A stretch of 22,291 nucleotides of DNA. It comes from Chloroflexota bacterium (GTDB lineage: Bacteria; Chloroflexota; Dehalococcoidia; Lucifugimonadales; Lucifugimonadaceae). The DNA is taken from assembly GCA_030831265.1 (NCBI GenBank), contig JAURLM010000049.1, positions 1-22,291 of the forward strand, read 5' to 3'. The position numbers were made by a program, and so were the translations under genes. Of this stretch, positions 1 to 6,515 are shown in pieces (within the stretch, counting starts at the first letter, position 1; each line of letters begins with the position of its first letter). The notes under the pieces were generated by a model. The model made no database searches and was not told the origin of the DNA. It worked only from the letters and a program-made list of their open reading frames with translations.

Positions 1-74
1 TCATTGAGGAGCATGTCGCACGGCTACAGGCAGAGACCGCCGAAGCGGCTGAACCGGATGACGATGATGACTAA
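1..74 (+). CDS. C-terminal fragment of an unidentified protein with acidic tail
   Basis: The left edge cuts into an open frame ending in TAA at 72-74. The readable part, from codon 3-5 onward, is about 23 residues: a short charged helix-like stretch (IEEHVARLQAETAEAAEP) followed by five aspartates. Nothing here identifies a family. The stop codon is immediately next to the stop of the convergent DUF1028 gene, so the two genes end with no intergenic base. An Asp-rich tail of this kind is common on soluble cytoplasmic proteins and is not diagnostic. Confidence 0.6.
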   Translation, partial: IEEHVARLQAETAEAAEPDDDDD

Positions 75-782
75 TCAGGACATGCCGTGCTCGGTCATCC
101 AGCGGTCCTGCGGTAGAGTCGATGAAGGGCGTTCGGCGCGGTCACGGTAGTACGGATCGGCGATAGAGAAGCGGTCGAAGATGCGACGCAACTCGGTGAC
201 TGCATCCGGGTGATCGTCAACGCGCAGATCCAGCACCGGATACGGCTCGCCCCCGTACGCCAGCAATACCGCCGACCGCTCCGGCAGATGCACCTGTCCA
301 AGCCCCACCTGGCCACCTGCGTCGCGCCCAGCTTCCAGCGCAGCGAGGAGCCTTGTCGCAAGTGACTGCTGCGTATTCGCTGGCTCAAGTGCCTTTGCCA
401 TCTGCGCCACAACCTTTTCTCCCGCAAGCACATTGCCCATCACCAGCCAGTTTTCGCCTGTTAGCGCCCCGGCCCAGTCACGCGTTTTGTTACCTGTGTG
501 GACGAAAGCCTTGCCCTTAGAGGTGACGACTCCCACCTGTCGGTACTCGAAATCCGGGTCTGCGGTGCGCAATTTCTCGAACGCGTCATTGAGGCTAGTC
601 CCGGCAGAAACCATTTCCAGCAGCGCCGGGCCGTGCGCGGGATATGTCGCCGCCTGGGTCGATACAGCGGCAACACCGGGCTTGATGTACGGGCAGGACG
701 CGCCGACGGCCAGCGAATATGTGGCTATGCCGATGCCAAGCTGGCCGCTTGCGGGGTCACGGGCGATAACGGTGTATGTCAT
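75..782 (-). CDS. DUF1028 family protein (Ntn-hydrolase-like fold)
   Basis: This 235-residue protein is a clear DUF1028 member. It starts with the typical MTYTVIARDPASGQLGIGI strand. It continues through a 'GVAAVSTQAATYPAHGPALLE' type segment, the 'GVVTSKGKAFVHTG' strand near residues 87-100, 'GNVLAGEKVV', and the hallmark 'AALEAGRDAGGQ' near residue 155. The family has an Ntn-hydrolase-like fold and is often found with amino-acid or carbohydrate catabolic genes, but its reaction is unsettled. I chose the ATG at 782; the frame stays open upstream to 947, but those 55 residues do not resemble the family and lie in a divergent promoter region. No Shine-Dalgarno precedes the ATG, and a TAGAAT box sits only 8 nt upstream, so a leaderless message is possible. 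The sequence after the AGGQ motif departs from the usual 'GGDxRGxQSAALLV' pattern. Confidence 0.9.
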   Translation of the reverse strand: MTYTVIARDPASGQLGIGIATYSLAVGASCPYIKPGVAAVSTQAATYPAHGPALLEMVSAGTSLNDAFEKLRTADPDFEYRQVGVVTSKGKAFVHTGNKTRDWAGALTGENWLVMGNVLAGEKVVAQMAKALEPANTQQSLATRLLAALEAGRDAGGQVGLGQVHLPERSAVLLAYGGEPYPVLDLRVDDHPDAVTELRRIFDRFSIADPYYRDRAERPSSTLPQDRWMTEHGMS

Positions 783-790
783 GGGGTGCG

Positions 791-817
791 ATTCTACTGT
801 GCTACTTGCTTTGACAA
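791..817 (-). promoter_or_regulatory. Possible promoter for the DUF1028 gene (leaderless arrangement)
   Basis: On the minus strand TTGTCA (812-817) is followed after 15 nt by TAGAAT (791-796). The -10-like box lies 8 nt before the chosen ATG at 782, which would put the transcript start at or next to the start codon. The spacer is shorter than the usual 16-18 nt, so this is only a candidate. Confidence 0.25.
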
Positions 818-860
818 CGAGCGATTGGCGCCTGAGTTCAAATTCACACCGGCCGAAAAA

Positions 861-889
861 TTGACTGGCGGGCTTGCAGCGCATACGCT
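861..889 (+). promoter_or_regulatory. Putative sigma-70 promoter upstream of the tandem VOC genes
   Basis: TTGACT (861-866), a 17-nt spacer, then TACGCT (884-889) gives a good -35 and a moderate -10 match, about 80 nt upstream of the first VOC start codon at 970. It lies in the divergent intergenic region shared with the DUF1028 gene. Confidence 0.35.
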
Positions 890-969
890 CCGGCATCGTA
901 AAGCGCACGCACGCAATCAATGCAGAGTCGCGGGCTAGACAACACACCCGCAGCAGCGAAGGATTTCAC

Positions 970-1359
970 ATGCCATATCTCGTAAACCACATCCACCTGA
1001 AGTCCAACGACCCCAAGGCATCCGCCGACTGGTTCGTGAAGGCGTTCAACGTCGAAATCATGAGCGATACAACACGACCGGTCGGCGACCGCTTCATCGT
1101 CACAAAGACCGAGGGCGGCCTCGCCATCAACATCTCCGGCGCACGCACCGGCGAAAAGCTTGGCCCGGCGGACGCCAACCCGCACCTCGGACTTGAGCAC
1201 TTTGGTTTTGACTCAGACGACATGGACGCTGACATCAAACGGCTGGTCGGCCTTGGTGCAACGCTGAAGGAAGGCCCGATCCAGAACGCACCAAACGTGA
1301 GGATCGCATTCATCGCCGCACCCGGTGATGTGCGGATCGAACTGATCGAACGGAAATAG
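970..1359 (+). CDS. VOC (glyoxalase/bleomycin-resistance fold) family protein, copy 1
   Basis: This 129-residue single-module VOC protein begins MPYLVNHIHLKSNDPKAS. It shows the beta-alpha-beta-beta-beta pattern: 'NHIHLKSND' at the N-terminus, 'LGLEHFGFDSDDMDADIKRL' in the middle, and 'VRIELIERK' at the end. Candidate metal ligands are His7, the His of 'LEHFGF', and the Glu of 'RIELI'. VOC enzymes include lyases, isomerases and dioxygenases; the substrate cannot be read from the sequence. The ATG at 970 has a GAAGGA Shine-Dalgarno at 958-963, which decides it against an in-frame upstream start at 874. A close paralogue follows 70 nt downstream, probably in the same transcript. Confidence 0.88.
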   Translation: MPYLVNHIHLKSNDPKASADWFVKAFNVEIMSDTTRPVGDRFIVTKTEGGLAINISGARTGEKLGPADANPHLGLEHFGFDSDDMDADIKRLVGLGATLKEGPIQNAPNVRIAFIAAPGDVRIELIERK

Positions 1360-1429
1360 CTTTTCCAGCGGCCGCGGCTCTCGCGTTTAGTTGGGAGCCG
1401 CGGCGCAACATAGACCGGAGACACCAGAC

Positions 1430-1825
1430 ATGCCATACAACCTGAACCACGTCCACCTGAAGTCGCTCGACCCGGAGAAGACAGTTCGCTGGTGGGTAGA
1501 CACGTTTAATTTCGAGATCGTCGCGGACACCACGCGCCAGACCGGCGACCGGTTCATAAGGTGTCGCTCAGAAAACGGCGTTCCAGTGAACATTTCTGGC
1601 CCGCTCAAGGGTCAGACGCTACCGGCTGGCGATTCTGGCGTGAAGCAGGGGCTTGAGCACTTTGGATTCGACGTCGAGGACATCGACGCGGAGATCAAGC
1701 GGCTGGCACAGCTTGGTGCGCCTTTGCTGGACGGCCCAAACATGCTTCCGGACGGCACTCGTTTCTGCTGGGTGCAGGCCCCGGACAACGTACGGGTCGA
1801 GCTGATCCAGTGGCCGAAAAAGTAG
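1430..1825 (+). CDS. VOC family protein, copy 2 (tandem paralogue)
   Basis: This 131-residue VOC protein is clearly homologous to its upstream neighbour along its whole length. Shared blocks include 'MPY.(L/V)NH(I/V)HLKS.DP', 'DTTR..GDRFI', 'NISG', 'GLEHFGFD..D.DA.IKRL..LGA', and a C-terminal 'VR(I/V)ELI'. The putative ligands His7, the His of 'LEHFGF', and the terminal Glu are kept. It differs in the metal-proximal loop (WWVDTFNF against WFVKAFNV) and in 'DGTRFCWVQAPDN', so the two may bind different substrates or form a heterodimer; that is inference. The start at 1430 is set by alignment with copy 1; a frame upstream to 1391 adds 13 unrelated residues. A GGAG element about 9 nt upstream (near 1417-1420) can serve as ribosome binding site. 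Confidence 0.88.
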   Translation: MPYNLNHVHLKSLDPEKTVRWWVDTFNFEIVADTTRQTGDRFIRCRSENGVPVNISGPLKGQTLPAGDSGVKQGLEHFGFDVEDIDAEIKRLAQLGAPLLDGPNMLPDGTRFCWVQAPDNVRVELIQWPKK

Positions 1826-1863
1826 CTCCCGGCAATCCCGGCGATAGGTGAACGGATCTGCGT

Positions 1864-2460
1864 ATGATCACCGCGTACAGCTTCGGCGCCAGTACGGCTG
1901 CCGGGGCGCGTGACGATGAGATCGGCGGGTTCATTGCCCGCGTTGGCCACTACTTGAGTGACACAAACGCCGGTTCGGCGGTGAATCACGGTATCGGCGG
2001 CGACACGACGACCATGATGCTGGCGAGGCTGGACGCGGTGGTCGCAGAGATGCGTGACACGGAAGGCCCGCTGGCACTGGTGACTCTCGGCTTTAACGAT
2101 GTGCCGCGCACCGTGGACGACAAGCCGAGCATCAGAGTGCGGCTTGAGCAACATGCGGAGTCGCTTGATCGCATCCTCTCGGTGTTCGGCGACATCGGCG
2201 ACGTGATCTACATCACGCAATACCCGGTCGACTACGCCGCCCGCAGCCTGGAACCTTCGCTCGTGGAGTCATACGTGAAGGCTGGGGAGGCGACGGCACG
2301 TGCGGCAAGCGTCGATGTGGTGGATGTGTTCAGCATGGTCGATTCAGAGCGGTTCAAGAAGTTCATATTCGAGGACGGCCTGCACTTCAAGCCGCGCGGC
2401 CATCAGTTCATCGCGAACGCGGTGATAGCTGCCCTGCACAGCACTGGCCGACTGGGATGA
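1864..2460 (+). CDS. SGNH/GDSL-type hydrolase
   Basis: This 198-residue cytoplasmic protein carries all four SGNH blocks. Block I is 'SFGASTAAG' with nucleophile Ser10 (GAS in place of GDS, a frequent variant). Block II is 'GIGGDTT', with an oxyanion Gly near 45. Block III is 'LGFND', with Asn78. Block V is 'DGLHFKPRGH', with Asp171 and His174 as the remaining triad members. Such enzymes hydrolyse esters, often acetylated sugars or lipids. There is no signal peptide, so it probably acts on an intracellular ester. It follows the second VOC gene by 38 nt on the same strand, suggesting co-transcription. The Shine-Dalgarno is weak (GGTGAA at 1847-1852). Confidence 0.88.
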   Translation: MITAYSFGASTAAGARDDEIGGFIARVGHYLSDTNAGSAVNHGIGGDTTTMMLARLDAVVAEMRDTEGPLALVTLGFNDVPRTVDDKPSIRVRLEQHAESLDRILSVFGDIGDVIYITQYPVDYAARSLEPSLVESYVKAGEATARAASVDVVDVFSMVDSERFKKFIFEDGLHFKPRGHQFIANAVIAALHSTGRLG

Positions 2461-2463
2461 ACC

Positions 2464-2493
2464 GTGTCATCCCGACTAAAACGGAGGGAACTT
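2464..2493 (+). repeat. Dispersed 'GTCATCCCGA' repeat, copy A
   Basis: GTGTCATCCCGACTAAAACG followed by GAGGGAACTTAC lies in the 90-bp gap between the convergent SGNH and dehydratase-like genes. The same core occurs three more times between 3879 and 4284. The core plus the A-rich and GAGGG segments is shared best with the copies at 4068-4094 and 4257-4284 (there on the other strand). It looks like a small dispersed non-coding repeat. Confidence 0.5.
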
Positions 2494-2550
2494 ACTTCTC
2501 ACTGGAACCTGCCTGCGGCCAACTCGGTGATCTCGCTCGCCACAGCTCAT

Positions 2551-3720
2551 TTAATACTCCCGCAGCGCACCGTCTGCGTTTATCAGGGGTGGGCGGGTGT
2601 ATGGCACCGGCGGGTATTTTGCGAACGCCTCCTCGTTGAGGTCGATGCCAATGCCCGGCCTGGTCGGTAGCAACAGGTAACCGCCTTCTCGCTTCATCGG
2701 GGCGTCAACAAGATCAGCTTTCACACCCGTCGCGTCATCGTGCGGATACTCCTGCACCGATATGTTGTGCGTCGCCGCGTCAAGCTGTACGCATGCCGCC
2801 GTGAGCACCGATGAAAGCGGGTTGTGCGGCACTACGCCCACGTAGTTCGCTTCTGCGATGGCCGCAATCTTCTTGATGTTGGTGATGCCGCCCGCAAGTG
2901 AGAGGTCTGGCCGCACGAACGCCGCACCCTTGTGGTTCAGCAGGTCCAGGAACTGGTAAATGGTGTAAAGCCGCTCACCCATCGCTATCGGCATAGGCAC
3001 GTTCGCCGCCACGTACTCCCACTGGTCCATGTTCTCCGGCTCGATCGGGTCCTCAAAGAAGTACAGGTTAAACGGTTCCAGTGCGCGGCCGACCCCGATG
3101 GCCTCGGCAGGCGTGAGCCGGTTCACGGTGTCAATCATGATGTCGACATTCGGGCCAACAGCGTCTCGCACCGCGCCAACTCGCTCGACTGCATTGTGCT
3201 GCATGGCTGTGAATGACATGGTCTCCAGTCCGAGACCCTCCTCGAAGTCGGCGTTGCCAAAATCGCCGAACGGATAGACACGAACGGCCGTAAAACCTTC
3301 CTTCACCCGCGCTTTGGCTTCAGCGGCAAGGTCTTTCGGGGTGGAGCCGCCGAGATGCGTGTAGAGGCGAACTTTGTCACGCGTCGGCCCGCCGAGCAGT
3401 TCGTAAACAGGCTTGCCGTATGCCTTGCCCTTGATGTCCCAGAGCGCAATGTCGATGGCGCCGATGGCCGCCATGACGTCGGAGCCGCCGCGGAAGAGGC
3501 AGCGGCGGAACATGTGCTGCCAGTGCTTTTCGATGTGCAGCGGGTCTTTGCCGACGAGGTATTCGGCGCAGTAGTTGACGCCCGCGATTGGCAGGTACGG
3601 AGTGCCACCGGTGCCGGACGCGGGGTGAACCTCGCCGACGCCGTGGATGCCTTCGTCAGTCTCGACTTTGACGTAGTTGAAGCGGTCTGCGGAGAGGACT
3701 TTGACTGCGGTGACTTTCAT
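2551..3720 (-). CDS. Enolase-superfamily enzyme, D-galactonate-dehydratase-like (mandelate racemase group)
   Basis: This 389-residue protein has the usual length and both domains: an N-terminal capping domain (about 1-125) and a C-terminal TIM-like barrel. It aligns by eye with DgoD through 'LEPFNLYFFEDPIEPEN', 'PIAMGERLYT', 'RPDLSLAGGIT' and 'VVPHNPL'. Mg ligands are Asp197, Glu223 and Glu249. The Asp272/His299 pair matches the catalytic dyad of the mandelate racemase group. DgoD enzymes dehydrate sugar acids to 2-keto-3-deoxy acids. The odd point is the barrel strand carrying the first ligand. DgoD has Asp-x-His-x-Arg, whereas here it is Asp197-Thr-Val199-Asn-Arg, so the His general acid is absent. 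The real substrate or reaction may therefore differ. The ATG at 3720 gives the canonical MKVTAVKVL start, but no Shine-Dalgarno is evident. Confidence 0.88.
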   Translation of the reverse strand: MKVTAVKVLSADRFNYVKVETDEGIHGVGEVHPASGTGGTPYLPIAGVNYCAEYLVGKDPLHIEKHWQHMFRRCLFRGGSDVMAAIGAIDIALWDIKGKAYGKPVYELLGGPTRDKVRLYTHLGGSTPKDLAAEAKARVKEGFTAVRVYPFGDFGNADFEEGLGLETMSFTAMQHNAVERVGAVRDAVGPNVDIMIDTVNRLTPAEAIGVGRALEPFNLYFFEDPIEPENMDQWEYVAANVPMPIAMGERLYTIYQFLDLLNHKGAAFVRPDLSLAGGITNIKKIAAIAEANYVGVVPHNPLSSVLTAACVQLDAATHNISVQEYPHDDATGVKADLVDAPMKREGGYLLLPTRPGIGIDLNEEAFAKYPPVPYTRPPLINADGALREY

Positions 3721-3766
3721 TGTTTTTTACCGTTTGTTGCGGGCGCTGGTGTGCGGATCGAGCGGT

Positions 3767-3797
3767 TTTCGGGTTGCCGTGACGAGGTTGCCCGAAA
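3767..3797. promoter_or_regulatory. Inverted repeat, possible operator for the galactonate-dehydratase-like gene
   Basis: TTTCGGG (3767-3773) and CCCGAAA (3791-3797) form a perfect 7-bp inverted repeat with 17 nt between. A direct repeat GGTTGCC (3772-3778 and 3786-3792) overlaps the arms. It lies about 47-77 bp upstream of the minus-strand start at 3720, a plausible place for a regulator to bind. No regulator gene is adjacent. Confidence 0.25.
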
Positions 3798-3878
3798 TCC
3801 TACGCCGGTCTGAGTCCTAAGGCCACAGCACACGTAAGACACGGTGCTAAACTCGGCGCGCAGGGAACAGTGAGCATC

Positions 3879-3910
3879 ATGTCATCCCGAGCGGAACCGA
3901 GGTTTGAGGA
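3879..3910 (+). repeat. Dispersed 'GTCATCCCGA' repeat, copy B
   Basis: TGTCATCCCGAGCGGAACCG continues as AGGTTTGAGGAA. The 10-base core (3881-3890) is identical to the other three copies, while the following bases diverge more. It marks the left border of the nested repeat block ending at 4094. Confidence 0.5.
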
Positions 3911-3911
3911 A

Positions 3912-3955
3912 TCACCCTCACCCGGCCCTCTCCCGTCAGAAGGGAGAGGGGGCAA
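3912..3955 (+). repeat. REP-like palindromic element, unit 1
   Basis: TCACCCTCACCC leads into a hairpin with arms CCCTCTCCC (3926-3934) and GGGAGAGGG (3942-3950), a perfect 9-bp stem with a 7-nt loop. The same architecture recurs in inverted orientation at 3988-4027. Such 'CCCTCACCC...CCCTCTCCC' palindromes are a known type of dispersed intergenic repeat in many bacterial genomes. No run of T follows, so I do not call it a terminator. Confidence 0.55.
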
Positions 3956-3987
3956 AGCGGCAGGAACGGGTTGATCATTTTTCGATT

Positions 3988-4027
3988 GCCCTCTCTCCCC
4001 GGGTGGGAGAGAGTTGGAGTGAGGGGC
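3988..4027 (-). repeat. REP-like palindromic element, unit 2 (inverted relative to unit 1)
   Basis: CTCTCTCCC (3991-3999) and GGGAGAGAG (4005-4013) form a perfect 9-bp stem with a 5-nt loop. GTTGGAGTGAGGGG follows, which is the reverse-complement counterpart of the CCTCACCC flank of unit 1. Units 1 and 2 thus face each other about 35 bp apart. Confidence 0.55.
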
Positions 4028-4067
4028 GGGTCGGCTGGAAGGCTGGCTGTTCCTGCCAGCGGCGGTC

Positions 4068-4096
4068 AGACCCCTCTGTGTTGGTCGGGATGACAG
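4068..4096 (-). repeat. Dispersed 'GTCATCCCGA' repeat, copy C
   Basis: Read on the minus strand it is TGTCATCCCGACCAACACAG followed by AGGGGTCTG. The core TCGGGATGAC sits at 4085-4094 on the plus strand. It is in inverse orientation to copy B, so copies B and C bracket the two palindromes. Confidence 0.5.
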
Positions 4097-4256
4097 CGTA
4101 CGGGCTTCCCGTTGTACCGTATGCACTTTCCGCCCTCTCCACGCAGGTCTTGCGCAAATCGCATACGCGCTCTACCGCGTAAAGTGCCAACCTGAACTGG
4201 AAAACGGCGATCCAGCGTGCTTCATACGGGGTTGCGGATGAACATTGGGGCATGGT

Positions 4257-4286
4257 CAGGTCCCTACGTTTCAATCGGGATGACAG
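4257..4286 (-). repeat. Dispersed 'GTCATCCCGA' repeat, copy D
   Basis: Read on the minus strand it is TGTCATCCCGATTGAAACGT followed by AGGGACCTG. The core is at 4275-4284. Copies C and D share 14 identical bases (TCGGGATGACAGCG on the plus strand) and are spaced 190 bp apart. Confidence 0.5.
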
Positions 4287-4424
4287 CGGCGACGCTCTCC
4301 GCTGCACTGTGCACACCTACGGGAATCCCACCTGCCTGACCGGGTACGCGGTAGACTGTGCCGCCACAGGGTTATCTGAACATTCGCTACCGCCTGATCG
4401 AAAAATGCCAACGGAGACAGCGCC

Positions 4425-5621
4425 TTGAATATCACCGCAGTTCGGCTTCGCAAAGTCCACGGCACGATGGAGACTGACGGCACGTTCTGGGAAGAGCGGC
4501 TCGTGCAGCCATTGGATGTGTACGCAGAGTTCCGCAACAAGAAGCCTGTGGCGTGGGGCAACCAGGTTGATGACAGGCACTACAAGCACTCGGCAGTATT
4601 CGTGGAGATCGATACGGACGAGGGTGCGAGCGGACGCGGTGGCCCAATGCCTGACTCCATCGCATACATCGTCGCAACACAGCTCAGGCCGCTACTGATG
4701 GGCCGTGACGCCTTCGCACACGAGTTCCTGTGGGACATCATGCACAGGTCACTGGTACATGGGCGGCAGGGCGAGGCGATGATGGCCATCTCGGCAGTTG
4801 ACTGTGCGCTCTGGGACCTGAAGGGCAATGCGCTTAATCAGCCTGTTTTCCGACTTCTTGGTGGCCCGACCCGGACAGAGATTCCAGCATACTCGTCTAT
4901 GCTCGGATATGACGTCTTGGACATGGGCAAGGTGCGAGAGCGTGCGAAGCAACACCAGGAGATGGGTTACACGGCGCAGAAGTGGTTTTTCCGCCACGGG
5001 CCAATGTCCGGCATGGAAGGCCTGCGCAAGAACGTGGAACTTGTGAAGACGCTGCGGGAGACGCTTGGCGAGGACAACGACATCATGCTGGACTGCTGGC
5101 AGAGCATGGACCTGAACTATGTCGTGAAGCTGGCTGAACGCATCGAGGAATACGAGCTGCGCTGGCTTGAAGAACCTGCAATGCCTGATCGCATCGACAC
5201 GCACCGGCAGATTCGACAGAGCATCAACATCCCGGTTTCAGGCGCAGAGCATGAGTACACGCGCTGGGGCTTCAAACGGTTTATCGATCAGGAAGCCCTC
5301 GATATTCTGCAGCCTGACATCTACTGGGCGGGCGGTCTTTCCGAGACGCTCAAGATTGCAGCTTATGCGACGGCGCATGACTTGATAACGATTCCGCACG
5401 GCCACTCGACGCCAGCCGGAATCCATTTCTCGGTCACACAGTCACCAATCCACACGCCGTACCAGGAGTACCTGGTGAAGTGGAACGCCATTCACCAGCA
5501 CTTCCTGGAGAGCCCGCTAATGCCGCTCAACGGGGTCATAAAGGCTCCGACGGCGACGGGCATCAACATGGGGCTGGATAAGGCGAAGATCGAGTCCGAA
5601 GAGGAGTTCATGCCGGCGTAG
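4425..5621 (+). CDS. Enolase-superfamily sugar-acid dehydratase, L-rhamnonate-dehydratase-like
   Basis: This 398-residue protein is close to the usual length of RhmD. It resembles RhmD in the barrel domain: 'MLDCWQSMDLNYVVKLA' with metal ligand Asp223, 'LRWLEEP' with Glu249, 'VSGAEHEYT' with Glu275 and His276, 'LQPDIYWAGGLS' with Asp298, and 'TIPHGHS' with His325. RhmD removes water from L-rhamnonate or similar aldonates to give 2-keto-3-deoxy acids. The capping domain (about 1-140) sets the true substrate and is not informative by eye. The start is TTG at 4425, with a GGAG Shine-Dalgarno at 4413-4416; an ATG at 4516 belongs to another frame. It sits across a repeat-filled gap from a second, divergent dehydratase-like gene. 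No aldolase or kinase is nearby to complete a pathway. Confidence 0.88.
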   Translation: MNITAVRLRKVHGTMETDGTFWEERLVQPLDVYAEFRNKKPVAWGNQVDDRHYKHSAVFVEIDTDEGASGRGGPMPDSIAYIVATQLRPLLMGRDAFAHEFLWDIMHRSLVHGRQGEAMMAISAVDCALWDLKGNALNQPVFRLLGGPTRTEIPAYSSMLGYDVLDMGKVRERAKQHQEMGYTAQKWFFRHGPMSGMEGLRKNVELVKTLRETLGEDNDIMLDCWQSMDLNYVVKLAERIEEYELRWLEEPAMPDRIDTHRQIRQSINIPVSGAEHEYTRWGFKRFIDQEALDILQPDIYWAGGLSETLKIAAYATAHDLITIPHGHSTPAGIHFSVTQSPIHTPYQEYLVKWNAIHQHFLESPLMPLNGVIKAPTATGINMGLDKAKIESEEEFMPA

Positions 5622-5690
5622 GTGTGATTTTTTCATCCCACCCCGCTACGGTCGGTCTAACAACTTTGTGCTCTGGGCATGGACCGGTTG

Positions 5691-6515
5691 CTAGCGATAC
5701 GGGTTTATTGCAGCCAGTAACGAGGTGTGGATGCTGGGCCAGGCGACTATCGCTACCGGGTACGAGGCGGTGGAACGCCAGTCGAGCGGGTTCCCATGGT
5801 CGTCACTGACGATTGCGCCCAGTTCCTGCGCGATCAACGCCCCTGCGGCAAAATGCATCGAGTCGATCTTGTAGAAGACGACTCCAGACATACCGCCCAT
5901 GCAGACCTGCGCTATCGGATACGCGGCAGATGCGAAGGTGTTGGTGTGGGAGACTGAACCCGGCCACCTGAGTTGCGAAACGCCGTTCGTTCCCGGCCCA
6001 AGCAAGCGCAACCACTCTGCACCGCCGTCCACTTCGAGGCCTACCGTGGCCTCATGCAACGGCAGTCCGGGGTCTGCGCCTGTGTACGGCTCACCATTCA
6101 GAGCTACGCCTCGCCCGGCAGTCGCAGTCAGCACTTTTCCGAGCGCGGGCAGGGCGACCACGCTGGCGGCAAGTCCTGTGCCCTTGCGCAGGGCGATGTT
6201 TACGCCCCAGTGTGGCATGCCAGACCTGTACGGCACCGTCCCACAAAGCGGATCGACAAGCCATGTCAGTTCACCAGAAGCGTCTCCCGATGTGCTCTCT
6301 TCCGACAGCACTGCAGCTTCCAGCCCGGTTCCCGCGAGTGATTCCGCTATAGCGCGGTCTGCTGCCAGATCGGCGTCGGTGACAAGCGCACCGGGCGACT
6401 TCATCCACGTGTTCAGGGAATCCCGCCGTCCAAAATTCGCCATCAGCGAACTCGACGCTGCATCAGCCGCAGACAGCGCCGCTTTCAGCGCTACATCGTA
6501 GGAGAATTCGTTCAC
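5691..6515 (-). CDS. Inositol-monophosphatase-like protein with altered metal site
   Basis: This 274-residue protein has the length and order of motifs of the IMPase/CysQ family: 'LVTDADLAADRAI' (Asp49), 'VLSEEST' (Glu72), 'WLVDPLCGTVPY', and 'MHFAAGALIAQELGA' near the end. Family enzymes are Mg-dependent phosphatases. Two otherwise near-invariant metal aspartates are replaced: DPxDGT reads DPLCGT (Cys91), and the Asp of WDxAAG is His221. I confirmed both codons on the minus strand (TGT at 6245-6243, CAT at 5855-5853). Glu72 and Asp88 remain. It may be catalytically inactive, use another metal, or act as a binding protein. The start is GTG at 6515, overlapping the secernin stop in a GTGA junction, so the two are translationally coupled. 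Confidence 0.85.
   Translation of the reverse strand: MNEFSYDVALKAALSAADAASSSLMANFGRRDSLNTWMKSPGALVTDADLAADRAIAESLAGTGLEAAVLSEESTSGDASGELTWLVDPLCGTVPYRSGMPHWGVNIALRKGTGLAASVVALPALGKVLTATAGRGVALNGEPYTGADPGLPLHEATVGLEVDGGAEWLRLLGPGTNGVSQLRWPGSVSHTNTFASAAYPIAQVCMGGMSGVVFYKIDSMHFAAGALIAQELGAIVSDDHGNPLDWRSTASYPVAIVAWPSIHTSLLAAINPYR

Larger units (their letters stand above)
3721..4424. other. 704-bp gene-free region rich in inverted and dispersed repeats
   Basis: No reading frame here resembles a protein. The region separates two divergently transcribed dehydratase-like genes and must hold both promoters. From left to right it contains a 7-bp inverted repeat (3767-3797), a GTCATCCCGA repeat copy (3879-3890), two hairpins of pyrimidine/purine character (3926-3950 and 3991-4013) in inverted orientation, and a second GTCATCCCGA copy in inverse orientation (4068-4094). 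A third inverse copy follows (4257-4284), then the leader of the downstream gene. Apart from these elements I see nothing functional. Confidence 0.7.

Noticed and set aside
2457..2670. Short plus-strand frames at the SGNH gene end
   Set aside because: They cross the intergenic repeat and the antisense of the dehydratase-like C-terminus, and have no family resemblance.
3355..3813. Plus-strand open frame of 152 codons
   Set aside because: It is a shadow of the galactonate-dehydratase-like gene on the opposite strand.
3926..3950. Hairpin as a rho-independent terminator
   Set aside because: No U-run follows on either strand, it is about 200 bp from the start (not the end) of the neighbouring gene, and a second copy lies inverted nearby, so a dispersed palindrome is the better reading.
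4348..4393. GCGGTAG/CTACCGC 7-bp inverted repeat upstream of the rhamnonate-dehydratase-like gene
   Set aside because: The arms are short and 32 nt apart, and in a GC-rich leader this can occur by chance; not strong enough to list as an operator.
5899..6501. Plus-strand open frame of 200 codons
   Set aside because: It is antisense to the IMPase-like gene, is Ser/Pro/Ala-rich and low in hydrophobic structure, and has no ribosome binding site.
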